A stretch of DNA of 42,136 nucleotides from a virus, in IMG/VR virus record IMGVR_UViG_3300038701_000842, positions 1 to 42,136 of that record. The stretch is one strand, 5' to 3'. The translations under genes and the position numbers were made by a program. The notes under the pieces are model-generated. The model was not told the DNA's origin, did no database searches, and worked only from the letters and a program-made list of their open reading frames with translations. Shown piece by piece: positions 23,121 through 30,751 of this stretch. Numbering within the stretch: position 1 is the stretch's first letter; every line of letters starts with the position of its first letter.

Positions 23121-25585
23121 TCAACCTCAACATCATCGACTTCACAGACGAACAGCTTCGCCGGGAACTGGAACACGAGCAGGACATGATCGACACCGGC
23201 ATAGCCACGGTGCGGAACCGGCAGGAAGGCGAACGGGACCGGGGTAACGCCGGGGCGCTGGCCGGTGGCCGGGTTCTCATGTCCCGGATGTCCGGCACGC
23301 TGGCCGAGCGGATCATCGAAGAGATCGCCCGCCTCGAAGACGGCCGGGTGAAGCGCAAGCCGCCAGAGCTTCGCACCCTCAAGCTCCTCCCGGCGAAAGA
23401 TGCGGCGGTCCTCGCGATCCGCTCGGTGACCAACGTCCTCGCTCAGTACAAGAACGACCTCTGCACCACGCAGCGCCTTGGCTTCTGCATCGGCAATGAG
23501 ATCGAGGGCGAGTACCTCGCTCGTCTGTTCCGCAAGAACGACCGGGGCCTGTTCGACCGCGTGATCCGCAACGTGAACGAACGCTCGAAGAACCCGGAGC
23601 AGCGTCGCAAGGAAATCGTCGAGGCATACGAGCGCATCAGCGATGACGACGCCGCACGCCTGACGAACACCGACAAGGTACGCCTAGGAACCTTCCTGCT
23701 GGCCCAGATCGAGGATATGGGGGTCGTATCCTCCTCGACCATCGTGAAGGGCAAGAAAGCGTCCAAGGTGTTCGAGCTGACCGAGACGGCCATGAACATC
23801 ATGACCAAGGCAGACGAGATGGCGGCGGAGATGCAGCCGCACCTGTACCCCACGCTGATCCAGCCCCGCCCTTGGACGACGCTACGCTCTGGCGGCTACT
23901 GGCTCCCCTTCAAGCGGGGCGGGCAGATGGTTGTGGCCCGGACGAAGACCAACGGCATCCGCAAGGCCACCGAGGAGGAGATGCCACACATGTTCCGCCC
24001 GGTGAACTACCTGCAGAACACCCCCTTCCGCGTCAACTCGAAGGTTCTCGCGGTGGTCGAGCGTATGCGTGAGACCGGCATCACCTGCGGTAGCCTGCCC
24101 AAGATGATCCTCGAAAACGTACCAGCCAAGCCGCACGACATCGAGACGAACGAGGATGCCCGCAAGGTGTGGAGCCGCGCTGCCCGAGAGGTCCACACCC
24201 GCAACGCCACAGCGAAGGGTAAGATACTGTCCGTGGACAAGACCATTCGGCTGGCTGCAGGCCTCCGCAACGAGGAGCACATCTACTTCCCGAAGGTCGT
24301 GGACTTCCGGGGGCGTGTGTACGACTGCCCGTCCTTCCTGAAGCCGCAGGGCGACGACCTGTCCAAGGGTCTCTTGGAGTTCGCCAGCGGCAAGGTCGTA
24401 GGCGAGGACGGGGCCTACTGGCTGGCTGTCCACGGTGCGAACGTCTGGGGCGAGGACAAGTGCAGCCTCGACGAGCGGGTCCGCTGGGTAGAGGCAAACG
24501 AGGAGCGCATCCGCCGTACCGCCGACGAGCCGTTCTCGGATCGCTGGTGGATGGACGCGGACAAGCCCTTCCAGTTCCTGTCCTTCTGCTTCGACTGGGC
24601 TGGCTTCTGCCAGAACGGCTTCGACCACGTCAGCCACACGCCTGTCGCCATGGACGGCTCGTGCAACGGCCTACAGCACCTCTCCGCCATGCTGCGGGAC
24701 AGCGTGGGCGGTGCAGCTGTGAACCTGCTACCTGCCGACAAACCGCAGGACATCTACACGCAGGTCATGACGAAGGTGGTGGCCGTGCTCGGAGAGCGGG
24801 CCGCTGCCGGTGAGCCTACGGCACAGAAGTGGCTGCCGCTGATGAAGCGCTCGGTAGTCAAGCGTCCGGTCATGACGCTGCCCTACGGGGCCACGAAGAC
24901 GGGCTTCGCCGACCAGATCATGGAGGACACCATCCGTCCCCTTGAGAAGGAAGGGAAGAGCCCGTTCAAGTCAGAGCCCTACAAGGCCGCCCAGTACCTC
25001 GGGAAGCTCGTCTGGGAGGCCACCGGCCAGACCGTGATCGCAGCTCGTGCCGCCATGGACTGGCTGCAGGAGGTAGCGAAGATCGTGGCCAAGGCCAACC
25101 AGCCCATCGAGTGGACCACGCCGTCAGGCTTCACCGTGAAGCAGGACTACCGGAAGGCGGTCAGCCGCAAAGTCGAGCTGTTCGCAGCGGGGCAGCGGGT
25201 CACGCTCTACGTCGCAGAGGGGCACGAGGACAAGATCGACTGCGCCAAGATGGCACTCGCTATTGCCCCGAACTTCGTACACGCCATGGACGCGGCGCAC
25301 ATGCTCCGCACGGTGGAACTCCTGCTCGACGTCGTCGGGCCTGATGTCCATCTGTCCATGGTTCACGACAGCTACGGATGCCACGCCGCTGACGCTGAGG
25401 CGCTGGCCTTCGCTATCCGACAGGCCTTCGTGCAGATGTACCAAGAGCAGGACTGGCTGGAGGCATTCCGCGAGGAGGTCGCCGCCCAGCTGCCCGAGGA
25501 GATCGCCCAGACCCTGCCACCTGTGCCGGGGCACGGTGACCTGAACATCTCCGAAACGCTTAACTCTTTGTACTTCTTCGCATAA
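23114..25585 (+). CDS. Single-subunit DNA-directed RNA polymerase, T7 gp1-like
   Basis: An 823-residue polymerase (T7 has 883) that would transcribe middle and late genes. Motifs: DFRGRVYDCPSFLKPQGDD (about residue 397), motif A with catalytic Asp in MDGSCNGLQHLSAMLRD (about 514), motif B RPVMTLPYGATKTGF (about 585), motif C SMVHDSYG (about 752) and the hydrophobic C-terminus ending FFA, as T7 ends FAFA. GTG 23114 is chosen for AAAGGA 8-10 bases upstream; no ATG is nearby. A promoter-like element follows the gene. Confidence 0.96.
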   Translation: MTLNLNIIDFTDEQLRRELEHEQDMIDTGIATVRNRQEGERDRGNAGALAGGRVLMSRMSGTLAERIIEEIARLEDGRVKRKPPELRTLKLLPAKDAAVLAIRSVTNVLAQYKNDLCTTQRLGFCIGNEIEGEYLARLFRKNDRGLFDRVIRNVNERSKNPEQRRKEIVEAYERISDDDAARLTNTDKVRLGTFLLAQIEDMGVVSSSTIVKGKKASKVFELTETAMNIMTKADEMAAEMQPHLYPTLIQPRPWTTLRSGGYWLPFKRGGQMVVARTKTNGIRKATEEEMPHMFRPVNYLQNTPFRVNSKVLAVVERMRETGITCGSLPKMILENVPAKPHDIETNEDARKVWSRAAREVHTRNATAKGKILSVDKTIRLAAGLRNEEHIYFPKVVDFRGRVYDCPSFLKPQGDDLSKGLLEFASGKVVGEDGAYWLAVHGANVWGEDKCSLDERVRWVEANEERIRRTADEPFSDRWWMDADKPFQFLSFCFDWAGFCQNGFDHVSHTPVAMDGSCNGLQHLSAMLRDSVGGAAVNLLPADKPQDIYTQVMTKVVAVLGERAAAGEPTAQKWLPLMKRSVVKRPVMTLPYGATKTGFADQIMEDTIRPLEKEGKSPFKSEPYKAAQYLGKLVWEATGQTVIAARAAMDWLQEVAKIVAKANQPIEWTTPSGFTVKQDYRKAVSRKVELFAAGQRVTLYVAEGHEDKIDCAKMALAIAPNFVHAMDAAHMLRTVELLLDVVGPDVHLSMVHDSYGCHAADAEALAFAIRQAFVQMYQEQDWLEAFREEVAAQLPEEIAQTLPPVPGHGDLNISETLNSLYFFA

Positions 25586-25598
25586 ACGGCGTCTCCCC

Positions 25599-25620
25599 TC
25601 AAAACCCACTGTTATCGGAA
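25599..25620 (+). promoter_or_regulatory. Candidate phage RNA polymerase promoter, middle genes
   Basis: CAAAACCCACTGTTATCG (25600-25617) followed by GAAG; the same core as the copies at 16507 and 35246, with change only in the last few bases. Placed right after the RNA polymerase gene and before the DNA-metabolism genes, as T7 class II promoters are. Confidence 0.72.
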
Positions 25621-25653
25621 GACCTGTGCGGCCCAAAGCCCCATGGGTCCTTT

Positions 25654-25671
25654 CCTTTAGGTAACCAAAGG
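25654..25671 (+). promoter_or_regulatory. Hairpin covering the ribosome site of the first middle gene
   Basis: CCTTT (25654-25658) pairs with AAAGG (25667-25671), with inner GG/CC. AAAGG is also the ribosome-binding site of ATG 25679. The mRNA start region may thus be self-occluded. Confidence 0.4.
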
Positions 25672-25678
25672 TGATCCA

Positions 25679-25921
25679 ATGTTCACATTCTCTGCCCCGG
25701 GTGGACGAGCAAGTCTTTCCATCCGCTCCGCCTATCCTGATCCCAACCGACGTTTCTCGATCACTGTGTCTGATGGCTTCGGCATTAGTGCTGATGGCCT
25801 TCGTGATCTTGCGAAGCAGATCAATGCCTTCGCCAAGGAAGTCTCTCCCAAGCCGGTGGCCAAGAAGGCCCCGACTGTTGCCCCTGAGACTGACGAAAAC
25901 CTGACTGGAGGTGACGCATGA
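25679..25921 (+). CDS. Middle hypothetical protein 1
   Basis: An 80-residue protein (MFTFSAPGGRASLSIRSAYP at its start), beta-like first half with the phrase RRFSITVSDGFGISADGL, a helix, then a Lys/Pro-rich tail. First gene behind the middle promoter candidate. ATGA overlap with the next gene. Unrecognised. Confidence 0.65.
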   Translation: MFTFSAPGGRASLSIRSAYPDPNRRFSITVSDGFGISADGLRDLAKQINAFAKEVSPKPVAKKAPTVAPETDENLTGGDA

Positions 25922-26172
25922 ACGTGACCTCCATGACCGCGCTGGAGATCGGCAAGACCTACCACGCCATCCTCAGCGATGACGGTCAGCCCGCTCTGGA
26001 GCTGGTCGTCACCCGTGGCCGCCCCCGTGGCCTGTCCAACGAGCAGATCATCGCCGCCCGTGCGCTCCGTGCGCTGGGTCGCACCTACGCCGACATCGCA
26101 GCTGCCGTCAGCGGCAAGGACGGTGTCCGCGTCTCTGGTGGGGCCGTCCGCACGGCTCTCGGCGCTCGATGA
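25918..26172 (+). CDS. Small helix-turn-helix protein
   Basis: An 84-residue basic protein. Residues 38-82 (GLSNEQIIAARALRALGRTY, ADIAAAV, then VSGGAVRTAL) match the helix-turn-helix seen at the C-terminus of resolvase/invertase recombinases, but there is no catalytic domain. It may be a DNA-binding regulator. Overlaps both neighbours by ATGA, suggesting one translational unit. Confidence 0.6.
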   Translation: MNVTSMTALEIGKTYHAILSDDGQPALELVVTRGRPRGLSNEQIIAARALRALGRTYADIAAAVSGKDGVRVSGGAVRTALGAR

Positions 26173-26435
26173 GCCGCCAGCTGGACCTCGGGATGGTCCG
26201 GCGATCCCGGGCCTCCCGCCTTGCGTTCTGCATCCTTGATGCCACGCAGGATGAACCCCTCCAATACATGGCCGCTGCCCTTGGTCTGACGCTGAAGACG
26301 CTGTGCGAAGTCAAGAACCTGTCCCCGCAGGATATCATGACCGCAGCGGACAACATGCTGAAGACGACCGGGCTTGAAGACGACAACTACGTCACGGCCC
26401 TCCGCACCTTCATGGCAGACGAGGTTCCCAACTGA
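26169..26435 (+). CDS. Middle hypothetical protein 2
   Basis: An 88-residue helical protein (MSRQLDLGMVRRSRASRLAF at its start), acidic towards the C-terminus. Coupled to the gene before (ATGA) and to the gene after (TGATG). Part of the same small-gene run between RNA polymerase and SSB. No family recognised. Confidence 0.62.
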   Translation: MSRQLDLGMVRRSRASRLAFCILDATQDEPLQYMAAALGLTLKTLCEVKNLSPQDIMTAADNMLKTTGLEDDNYVTALRTFMADEVPN

Positions 26436-26569
26436 TGCCCCACACTCCCTCATACTACCGCGCCCGCTTCATGCTGGCATCCGGTGTACAGCTACCTGTC
26501 GATCTCCTCGCCCGTCTCGAGGCTGAGGGGTACGACCTCACCGAACTCCACTCCCGTCACGCTCAATAG
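26435..26569 (+). CDS. Small hypothetical protein
   Basis: Forty-four residues (MPHTPSYYRARFMLASGVQL at its start), beginning on the last base of the previous stop. The second half is amphipathic (LPVDLLARLEAEGYDL). The tight coupling is the main evidence for translation. Confidence 0.5.
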   Translation: MPHTPSYYRARFMLASGVQLPVDLLARLEAEGYDLTELHSRHAQ

Positions 26570-26601
26570 CGCACGACCTCACACACAGAAAGACCTGACA
26601 C

Positions 26602-27258
26602 ATGTCTAACCAGCAACTGCACATCCGTGGCATCACCCGCTACCCGCACCTGAACAAGCCGGACACCAAGTTCGACGATGCCGGTGTCTACAAGACCGAC
26701 CTGATCCTCGACGCCGCGACCGGCTCGAAACTCACCGCCAGCTTCGAGAGAGCCCGGGCGGCTGAAATGCAGGAGGTTCAGGCCCGCCTGAAGGGTAAGA
26801 AGGCGAAAGCCGCCGACCTCCCGGTCCAGCCCGAGCTGGACGATACCGGCGAGGAGACTGGCCAGTTCATCCTGCGGGCGAAGATGAAAGCCTCTGGTAT
26901 CTCGAAGAAGACCGGGGAAGCGTGGAAGCGCAGCCTCCCCCTCTTCGACGCCGATGGCGTTCCGACCAACGCCCGTGTTGGCGGCGGCTCTGAGGTGATC
27001 GCCTGCATCACCCCGAAAGCGTGGTCTAACCCGAAGGGCGAGTGCTCGGTCACCTGCTATCTGGAAGCCATCCAGATCATCAGCCTGTCAGCGGGCGGTG
27101 GCGCAACTGCCAGCCGCTTCGGCTTCGGCGCTGTCGAGGGCGGCTTCAAGTCCTCCGAGATGGACGCCGCCGACGAGGACGAGGACGATGTCGAGATCGA
27201 GGGCAACGGCCTGAGCCTCAATGGCGACGACGACGAGGGCGAGGCGTACGAGTTCTAG
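26602..27258 (+). CDS. Single-stranded DNA-binding protein, gp2.5-like
   Basis: A 218-residue protein. The OB-fold region (about 1-165) begins LHIRGITRYPHLNKPDTKF, matching the T7 gp2.5 pattern in which a strand is followed by a Pro-rich turn and PDT. The C-terminal 35 residues are very acidic and end in aromatic F (EGEAYEF), the hallmark tail that contacts the phage DNA polymerase and helicase. Coats ssDNA at the replication fork. Directly upstream of endonuclease I, as in T7. Confidence 0.88.
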   Translation: MSNQQLHIRGITRYPHLNKPDTKFDDAGVYKTDLILDAATGSKLTASFERARAAEMQEVQARLKGKKAKAADLPVQPELDDTGEETGQFILRAKMKASGISKKTGEAWKRSLPLFDADGVPTNARVGGGSEVIACITPKAWSNPKGECSVTCYLEAIQIISLSAGGGATASRFGFGAVEGGFKSSEMDAADEDEDDVEIEGNGLSLNGDDDEGEAYEF

Positions 27259-27259
27259 C

Positions 27260-27724
27260 ATGGCTCGCCGTCCCCACGCCGACATGGGGATAGTTCACGG
27301 TTACCGCTCGGGGCTTGAGGCTGACATCCAAGGTCAGCTTCGAGCCTCCGGGCTGCCGGTGATCTACGAGGAGGTCCACATCCCGTGGCGGCTCGAAAAG
27401 AGCTGCAAGTACACACCGGACTTCATCCTCCCCAATGGCATCATCATCGAGACGAAGGGTCGCTTCGTCACCGCCGACCGGCAGAAGCACCTGTACATCA
27501 GGAAGCAGCACCCAGAGCTGGACATTCGCTTCGTCTTCTCCCGGTCATCCTCGAAAATCTCCAAGACCTCGAAGACCACCTACGCCAAGTGGTGCACGAC
27601 CAAGGGCTTCCTGTTCGCCGACGCTGCCATCCCCCAGCGATGGATCGACGAACCGATCAGCCCGGTCTCACTGGCCAAGGTTCTGGACCTCTTCGAGCAA
27701 CAGGGAAGGAGTTTTCCCGCATGA
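27260..27724 (+). CDS. Endonuclease I (Holliday junction resolvase), gp3-like
   Basis: A 154-residue enzyme. Motifs shared with T7 gp3: FRSGLE-type GYRSGLEADI (catalytic Glu, about 20), YTPDFILPNGIIIETKGRF (Asp, Glu and Lys, about 53-69) and RKQHPELDIRFVFS. T7 gp3 resolves branched DNA and helps degrade host DNA. ATG 27260 lies one base after the SSB stop, so translation is probably coupled. Overlaps the amidase gene by ATGA. Confidence 0.94.
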   Translation: MARRPHADMGIVHGYRSGLEADIQGQLRASGLPVIYEEVHIPWRLEKSCKYTPDFILPNGIIIETKGRFVTADRQKHLYIRKQHPELDIRFVFSRSSSKISKTSKTTYAKWCTTKGFLFADAAIPQRWIDEPISPVSLAKVLDLFEQQGRSFPA

Positions 27725-28113
27725 GAGACATCGACATGATCGTCGTCCACTGCACGGACACGCCGCCCTCTCGGGACATCGGCGCTGCCGAGATACGGGA
27801 CTGGCACGTCAGAGACAACGGCTGGTCTGACATTGGATACCACTACGTCATCCGCCGCGATGGCACGGTTGAAGTCGGTCGCCCGTTGGGTGTCCCCGGC
27901 GCTCACGCCAAGGGCTTCAACGATAGCACCATCGGTATCTGTCTGGTTGGCGGCAGGGGTGGCGTGTTCGACTTCACCTTCGAGCAGGTCTTCGCCTTCC
28001 GCAACAAGGTCGCCCTCCTGCGCCAGCTGTTCCCGGGCATCGCCGTCCGGGGCCACCGGGAACTCGACCCCAACAAGACATGCCCGGGGTTCCACCCGCG
28101 CTGGCTGGTGTGA
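27721..28113 (+). CDS. N-acetylmuramoyl-L-alanine amidase, gp3.5-like endolysin
   Basis: A 130-residue zinc amidase that cuts peptidoglycan at lysis. The conserved zinc ligands and catalytic residues of T7 lysozyme are present: His in VVHCTDTPP, Tyr in GYHYVI, and His/Lys/Cys in HRELDPNKTCPGF. In T7 the same protein also inhibits RNA polymerase, and the N-terminus (MRDIDMIVVH) is short as in T7. GGAAGGAG precedes the start. The likely holins are far away (14.1 and 38.1 kb). Confidence 0.94.
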   Translation: MRDIDMIVVHCTDTPPSRDIGAAEIRDWHVRDNGWSDIGYHYVIRRDGTVEVGRPLGVPGAHAKGFNDSTIGICLVGGRGGVFDFTFEQVFAFRNKVALLRQLFPGIAVRGHRELDPNKTCPGFHPRWLV

Positions 28114-28222
28114 CCGCTCATATAGTATGACGGGATGCACCGCCTAGCGGCCTTCCGCCTTATACCTCGAAACGGTACAACGCCCCTCCCCACGCATTCA
28201 AGTCACCAAGAAAGACCAAGCC
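28114..28222. other. Spacer after amidase
   Basis: 109 bases with an AT-rich patch (CATATAGTATGA near 28120) that could be a weak -10-like sequence, but no match to the candidate phage promoter and no strong hairpin. Confidence 0.3.
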
Positions 28223-28486
28223 ATGCACATCATCGAGACCCTTCGCATCCAGTTCAACCTCGTCCGCGCCGCCGTGTTCTCCCGCGCCGGTACTCTGGAC
28301 GGACTTCTGGAAGACGCCCGCCGCCTGCAGGCCCGGGCCTTGCTGGTATCCCAGCGCAACAACGACAAGGCCAATGAGCTGGAGAACCAGCGGGCCGCCC
28401 TCGAAGCTGAGATCGCCCGTCTCGATGCCGAGGCTGACGAGGCCGACCTGATCGCTGTCGCCACCTCCCGCCTGCTTGGTGAATGA
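28223..28486 (+). CDS. Coiled-coil hypothetical protein
   Basis: An 87-residue protein. Residues 45-75 are a strong heptad helix (NNDKANELENQRAALEAEIA). Overlaps the start of the primase/helicase gene by ATGA. No family recognised; may be a replication accessory by position. Confidence 0.6.
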   Translation: MHIIETLRIQFNLVRAAVFSRAGTLDGLLEDARRLQARALLVSQRNNDKANELENQRAALEAEIARLDAEADEADLIAVATSRLLGE

Positions 28487-30153
28487 GCCACGGCGACGAG
28501 CGCGAGGAGAGCTTCCTCGTATCCCGTGAGCCATGCCCTGCGTGTGGTTCCCGGGACAACCTAGCCCGGTACAGCGATGGCCACGCCTACTGCTTCGGGC
28601 CCAGTTGCAAACACTTCGAGCCCCCTTCAGAGCAATCTGGAGGGGTTTCTTCGTTTCAGGAGAGACCCATGACGAACCGTCCAGACCTCTCGCTTATCTC
28701 GGGCGGGAAGTACACCGACATCAGCTCGCGGGGCCTCCGAGAGGAGACCCTGAAGAAGTTCCGCTACCGCGTGGGTGAGTACGCTGGGACGCCCTGTCAC
28801 ATCGCCCCGTACTTCAACAACGATGGCGAGGTTGTGGCCCAGAAGGTTCGTATGCCGGGGAAGGAGTTCCGCTTCCTCGGCGAGCCCCGGGCTGTCCAGC
28901 AGCTCTTCGGGCAGCAGGTGTGGGGATCGGGAGGCCGCAAGGTCGTCGTGACCGAGGGCGAGATCGACGCCATGTCCGTGGCGCAGGCTCAAGACCTCAA
29001 GTGGCCTGTGGTCTCCGTGGCCAACGGTGCCGGTGACACCAAGGGCATCGCGAAGTCCCTCCAGTGGCTGGAGACCTTCGACGAGGTCGTCCTCATGTTC
29101 GACGCCGACGAGGCGGGTCGGGCAGGGGCCATCGAGGCCGCCAAACAGCTGTCCCCGGGGAAGGCCAAGATCGCCTCCCTGCCTGAAGGGACGGACCCCA
29201 ACCAGCTGCTCGTCGAGCACAAGCTGGATGTCCTCCAGAGGGCCATCTGGGACGCCAAGCCCTACAGGCCGGACGCGATCCGCTCCCTGTCCGACCTCGT
29301 GTCTGAGGCAGTGAAGCCCGTCGAGCACGGCGCGTCCCTCCCGTTCCCTTCGCTCTACCAGCTGTCCTACGGCCCCAAGCCCGGTCAGCTCTGGATCGGT
29401 GGCGCGGGCGTGGGCATAGGCAAGACTGACGTATTCACTGAGATGGAGGCCCACTCCCTCATGGAAGGCCGCAAGATCGGTGTGTTCCATCTGGAACAGA
29501 ACCCGGTCGAGACGGTCCAACGGATCGCCGCGAAGATGGCCGGGAAGGCGTTCTTCAAACCCGGCTGTGAGTACACTGAGGAAGAGCTTCGGGACGTCCT
29601 GCTGCCCTATGACGGGGGCTTGTTCATATACGATCACAGCGGGTCGTCGGAGTGGATCGAGATCGAGCGCCACATCCGGTGGCTCGTGAAGGCCTGCGGC
29701 GTCACAGAGGTCTACGTGGACAACCTCACGGTCCTCGCCGCTGAGGCGGATGACGAGCGCCGGTTCCTCGACGGCCTCCTCAAGCAGATGAAGTCTCTGG
29801 CCACCGGCCTCGGCATCGTGTTCCACACCTTGTCCCACCTATCCACGCCCGACAACAAACCTCACGAAGAGGGTGGCCGTGTCGAGGCCAAGCAGTTCAC
29901 CGGCTCCCGTGCCGTGATGCGTTACGCGGACTTCCTCTGGGGTCTTGAGCGCAACACGCAGGCTGATGATCCTCTCATCCGCTCCACATCAACTTTCCGC
30001 ATCCTCAAGGACAGGCTCACCGGCCAGTCCGCAGGTGAGACCTTCTGGCTTCGATACGACGCCGGGACGACCCGCATGGAGGAGTGCACAGCTCCTCCGA
30101 AAGGGGACAACAATGACACAGCAAGCGACGAGGCAGCAGCCTACGGTTTCTGA
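28483..30153 (+). CDS. Bifunctional DNA primase/helicase, gp4-like
   Basis: A 556-residue replisome protein (T7 gp4 is 566). Zinc finger CPACGSRDNLARY...YCFGPSCKHF (residues 18-46); TOPRIM primase with VVVTEGEIDAMS (about 154) and VVLMFDADEAG (about 200); RecA-like hexameric helicase with Walker A GGAGVGIGKT (about 305) and Walker B VYVDNLTVL (about 408). It ends AAYGF, an acidic tail with final Phe as in T7. A second start at ATG 28669 has AGGAG upstream and would give a finger-less helicase like T7 gp4B. Confidence 0.95.
   Translation: MSHGDEREESFLVSREPCPACGSRDNLARYSDGHAYCFGPSCKHFEPPSEQSGGVSSFQERPMTNRPDLSLISGGKYTDISSRGLREETLKKFRYRVGEYAGTPCHIAPYFNNDGEVVAQKVRMPGKEFRFLGEPRAVQQLFGQQVWGSGGRKVVVTEGEIDAMSVAQAQDLKWPVVSVANGAGDTKGIAKSLQWLETFDEVVLMFDADEAGRAGAIEAAKQLSPGKAKIASLPEGTDPNQLLVEHKLDVLQRAIWDAKPYRPDAIRSLSDLVSEAVKPVEHGASLPFPSLYQLSYGPKPGQLWIGGAGVGIGKTDVFTEMEAHSLMEGRKIGVFHLEQNPVETVQRIAAKMAGKAFFKPGCEYTEEELRDVLLPYDGGLFIYDHSGSSEWIEIERHIRWLVKACGVTEVYVDNLTVLAAEADDERRFLDGLLKQMKSLATGLGIVFHTLSHLSTPDNKPHEEGGRVEAKQFTGSRAVMRYADFLWGLERNTQADDPLIRSTSTFRILKDRLTGQSAGETFWLRYDAGTTRMEECTAPPKGDNNDTASDEAAAYGF
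28657..28671 (+). promoter_or_regulatory. Internal ribosome site for a short helicase form (gp4B-like)
   Basis: CAGGAGAGACCCATG puts AGGAG seven to eight bases before the in-frame ATG 28669 (codon 63). T7 gp4B starts at codon 64, after the zinc finger. The match in place and the strong ribosome site support two proteins from this gene. Confidence 0.7.
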
Positions 30154-30751
30154 GAAGACCTGCTCGAAATGTGGGGTGATGAAACCGCTCACCGAGTACC
30201 ACCGCGCGAAGGCCGGGGAGAACGACAGGCGCAGCCAATGCAAGGTGTGCAGGAACACCGCAAAGCGGGAGCTCCTCCGCCGTAGCCCTGAGTACAGGGA
30301 GCGTCAGTACGCTGCTACCCGTGAGTGCAGCAAGGCCAAGTACCACGGTGACCCGGAGTACCGGGAGAGGCTCCTCGCGCAACAGCGGGCGCGTTACCAG
30401 AATGACCCGGAGCACCGAGAGCGTAAGAACCAGCGTTCCCAGCTGAACAGGCTAGAGCGTTACCAGAACGACCCGGAGTACCGGGAGAGGTGCCGCGCGT
30501 ACTTTCGGGAACGCTATCAGAACGACCCGGAGTACCGCGAGCGTCGTCTCCAGCTGGACCAAGAGCGCCTCGCGAAGCGATCCGCCCGCGTACGCCGTAT
30601 CCGGCAGCTCCTCGACCACTTCAAGGGGCGGGAAAAGTATCTCACCCACATCGCTCACATCATCGACGCCCGTCCAGATGCACAAGGCCTTCAGTGGCTC
30701 TGCTCTCGGATCGACGAGTTGGTAGCCCAGCGCGTTTACGGAGAAGCCTGA
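30113..30751 (+). CDS. Zinc-ribbon protein with PEYRER repeats
   Basis: A 212-residue, very basic protein. Residues 15-46 hold CSKCGVMKPLTEYH...CKVC, a four-cysteine zinc knot like that opening some recombination endonuclease VII-type HNH proteins. Then comes a run of four or five 18- or 22-residue units starting (S/D)PEYRER and ending RYQN. No HNH or other catalytic motif follows. The start has AAAGGGG upstream and overlaps the last 41 bases of the primase/helicase gene in another frame. It abuts the DNA polymerase start. Possibly a homing-endonuclease remnant, or a DNA-binding replication accessory. Confidence 0.72.
   Translation: MTQQATRQQPTVSEKTCSKCGVMKPLTEYHRAKAGENDRRSQCKVCRNTAKRELLRRSPEYRERQYAATRECSKAKYHGDPEYRERLLAQQRARYQNDPEHRERKNQRSQLNRLERYQNDPEYRERCRAYFRERYQNDPEYRERRLQLDQERLAKRSARVRRIRQLLDHFKGREKYLTHIAHIIDARPDAQGLQWLCSRIDELVAQRVYGEA

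Noticed and set aside
28115-28135. CATATAGTATGACGGG as a T7-like promoter
   Set aside because: It shares only TATAG with T7 promoters and nothing with the three-copy element here.
30490-30750. Upstream extension of the DNA polymerase frame to ATG 30490
   Set aside because: It overlaps the zinc-repeat gene and gives shadow-type sequence; the family start FDIET follows directly after ATG 30751.
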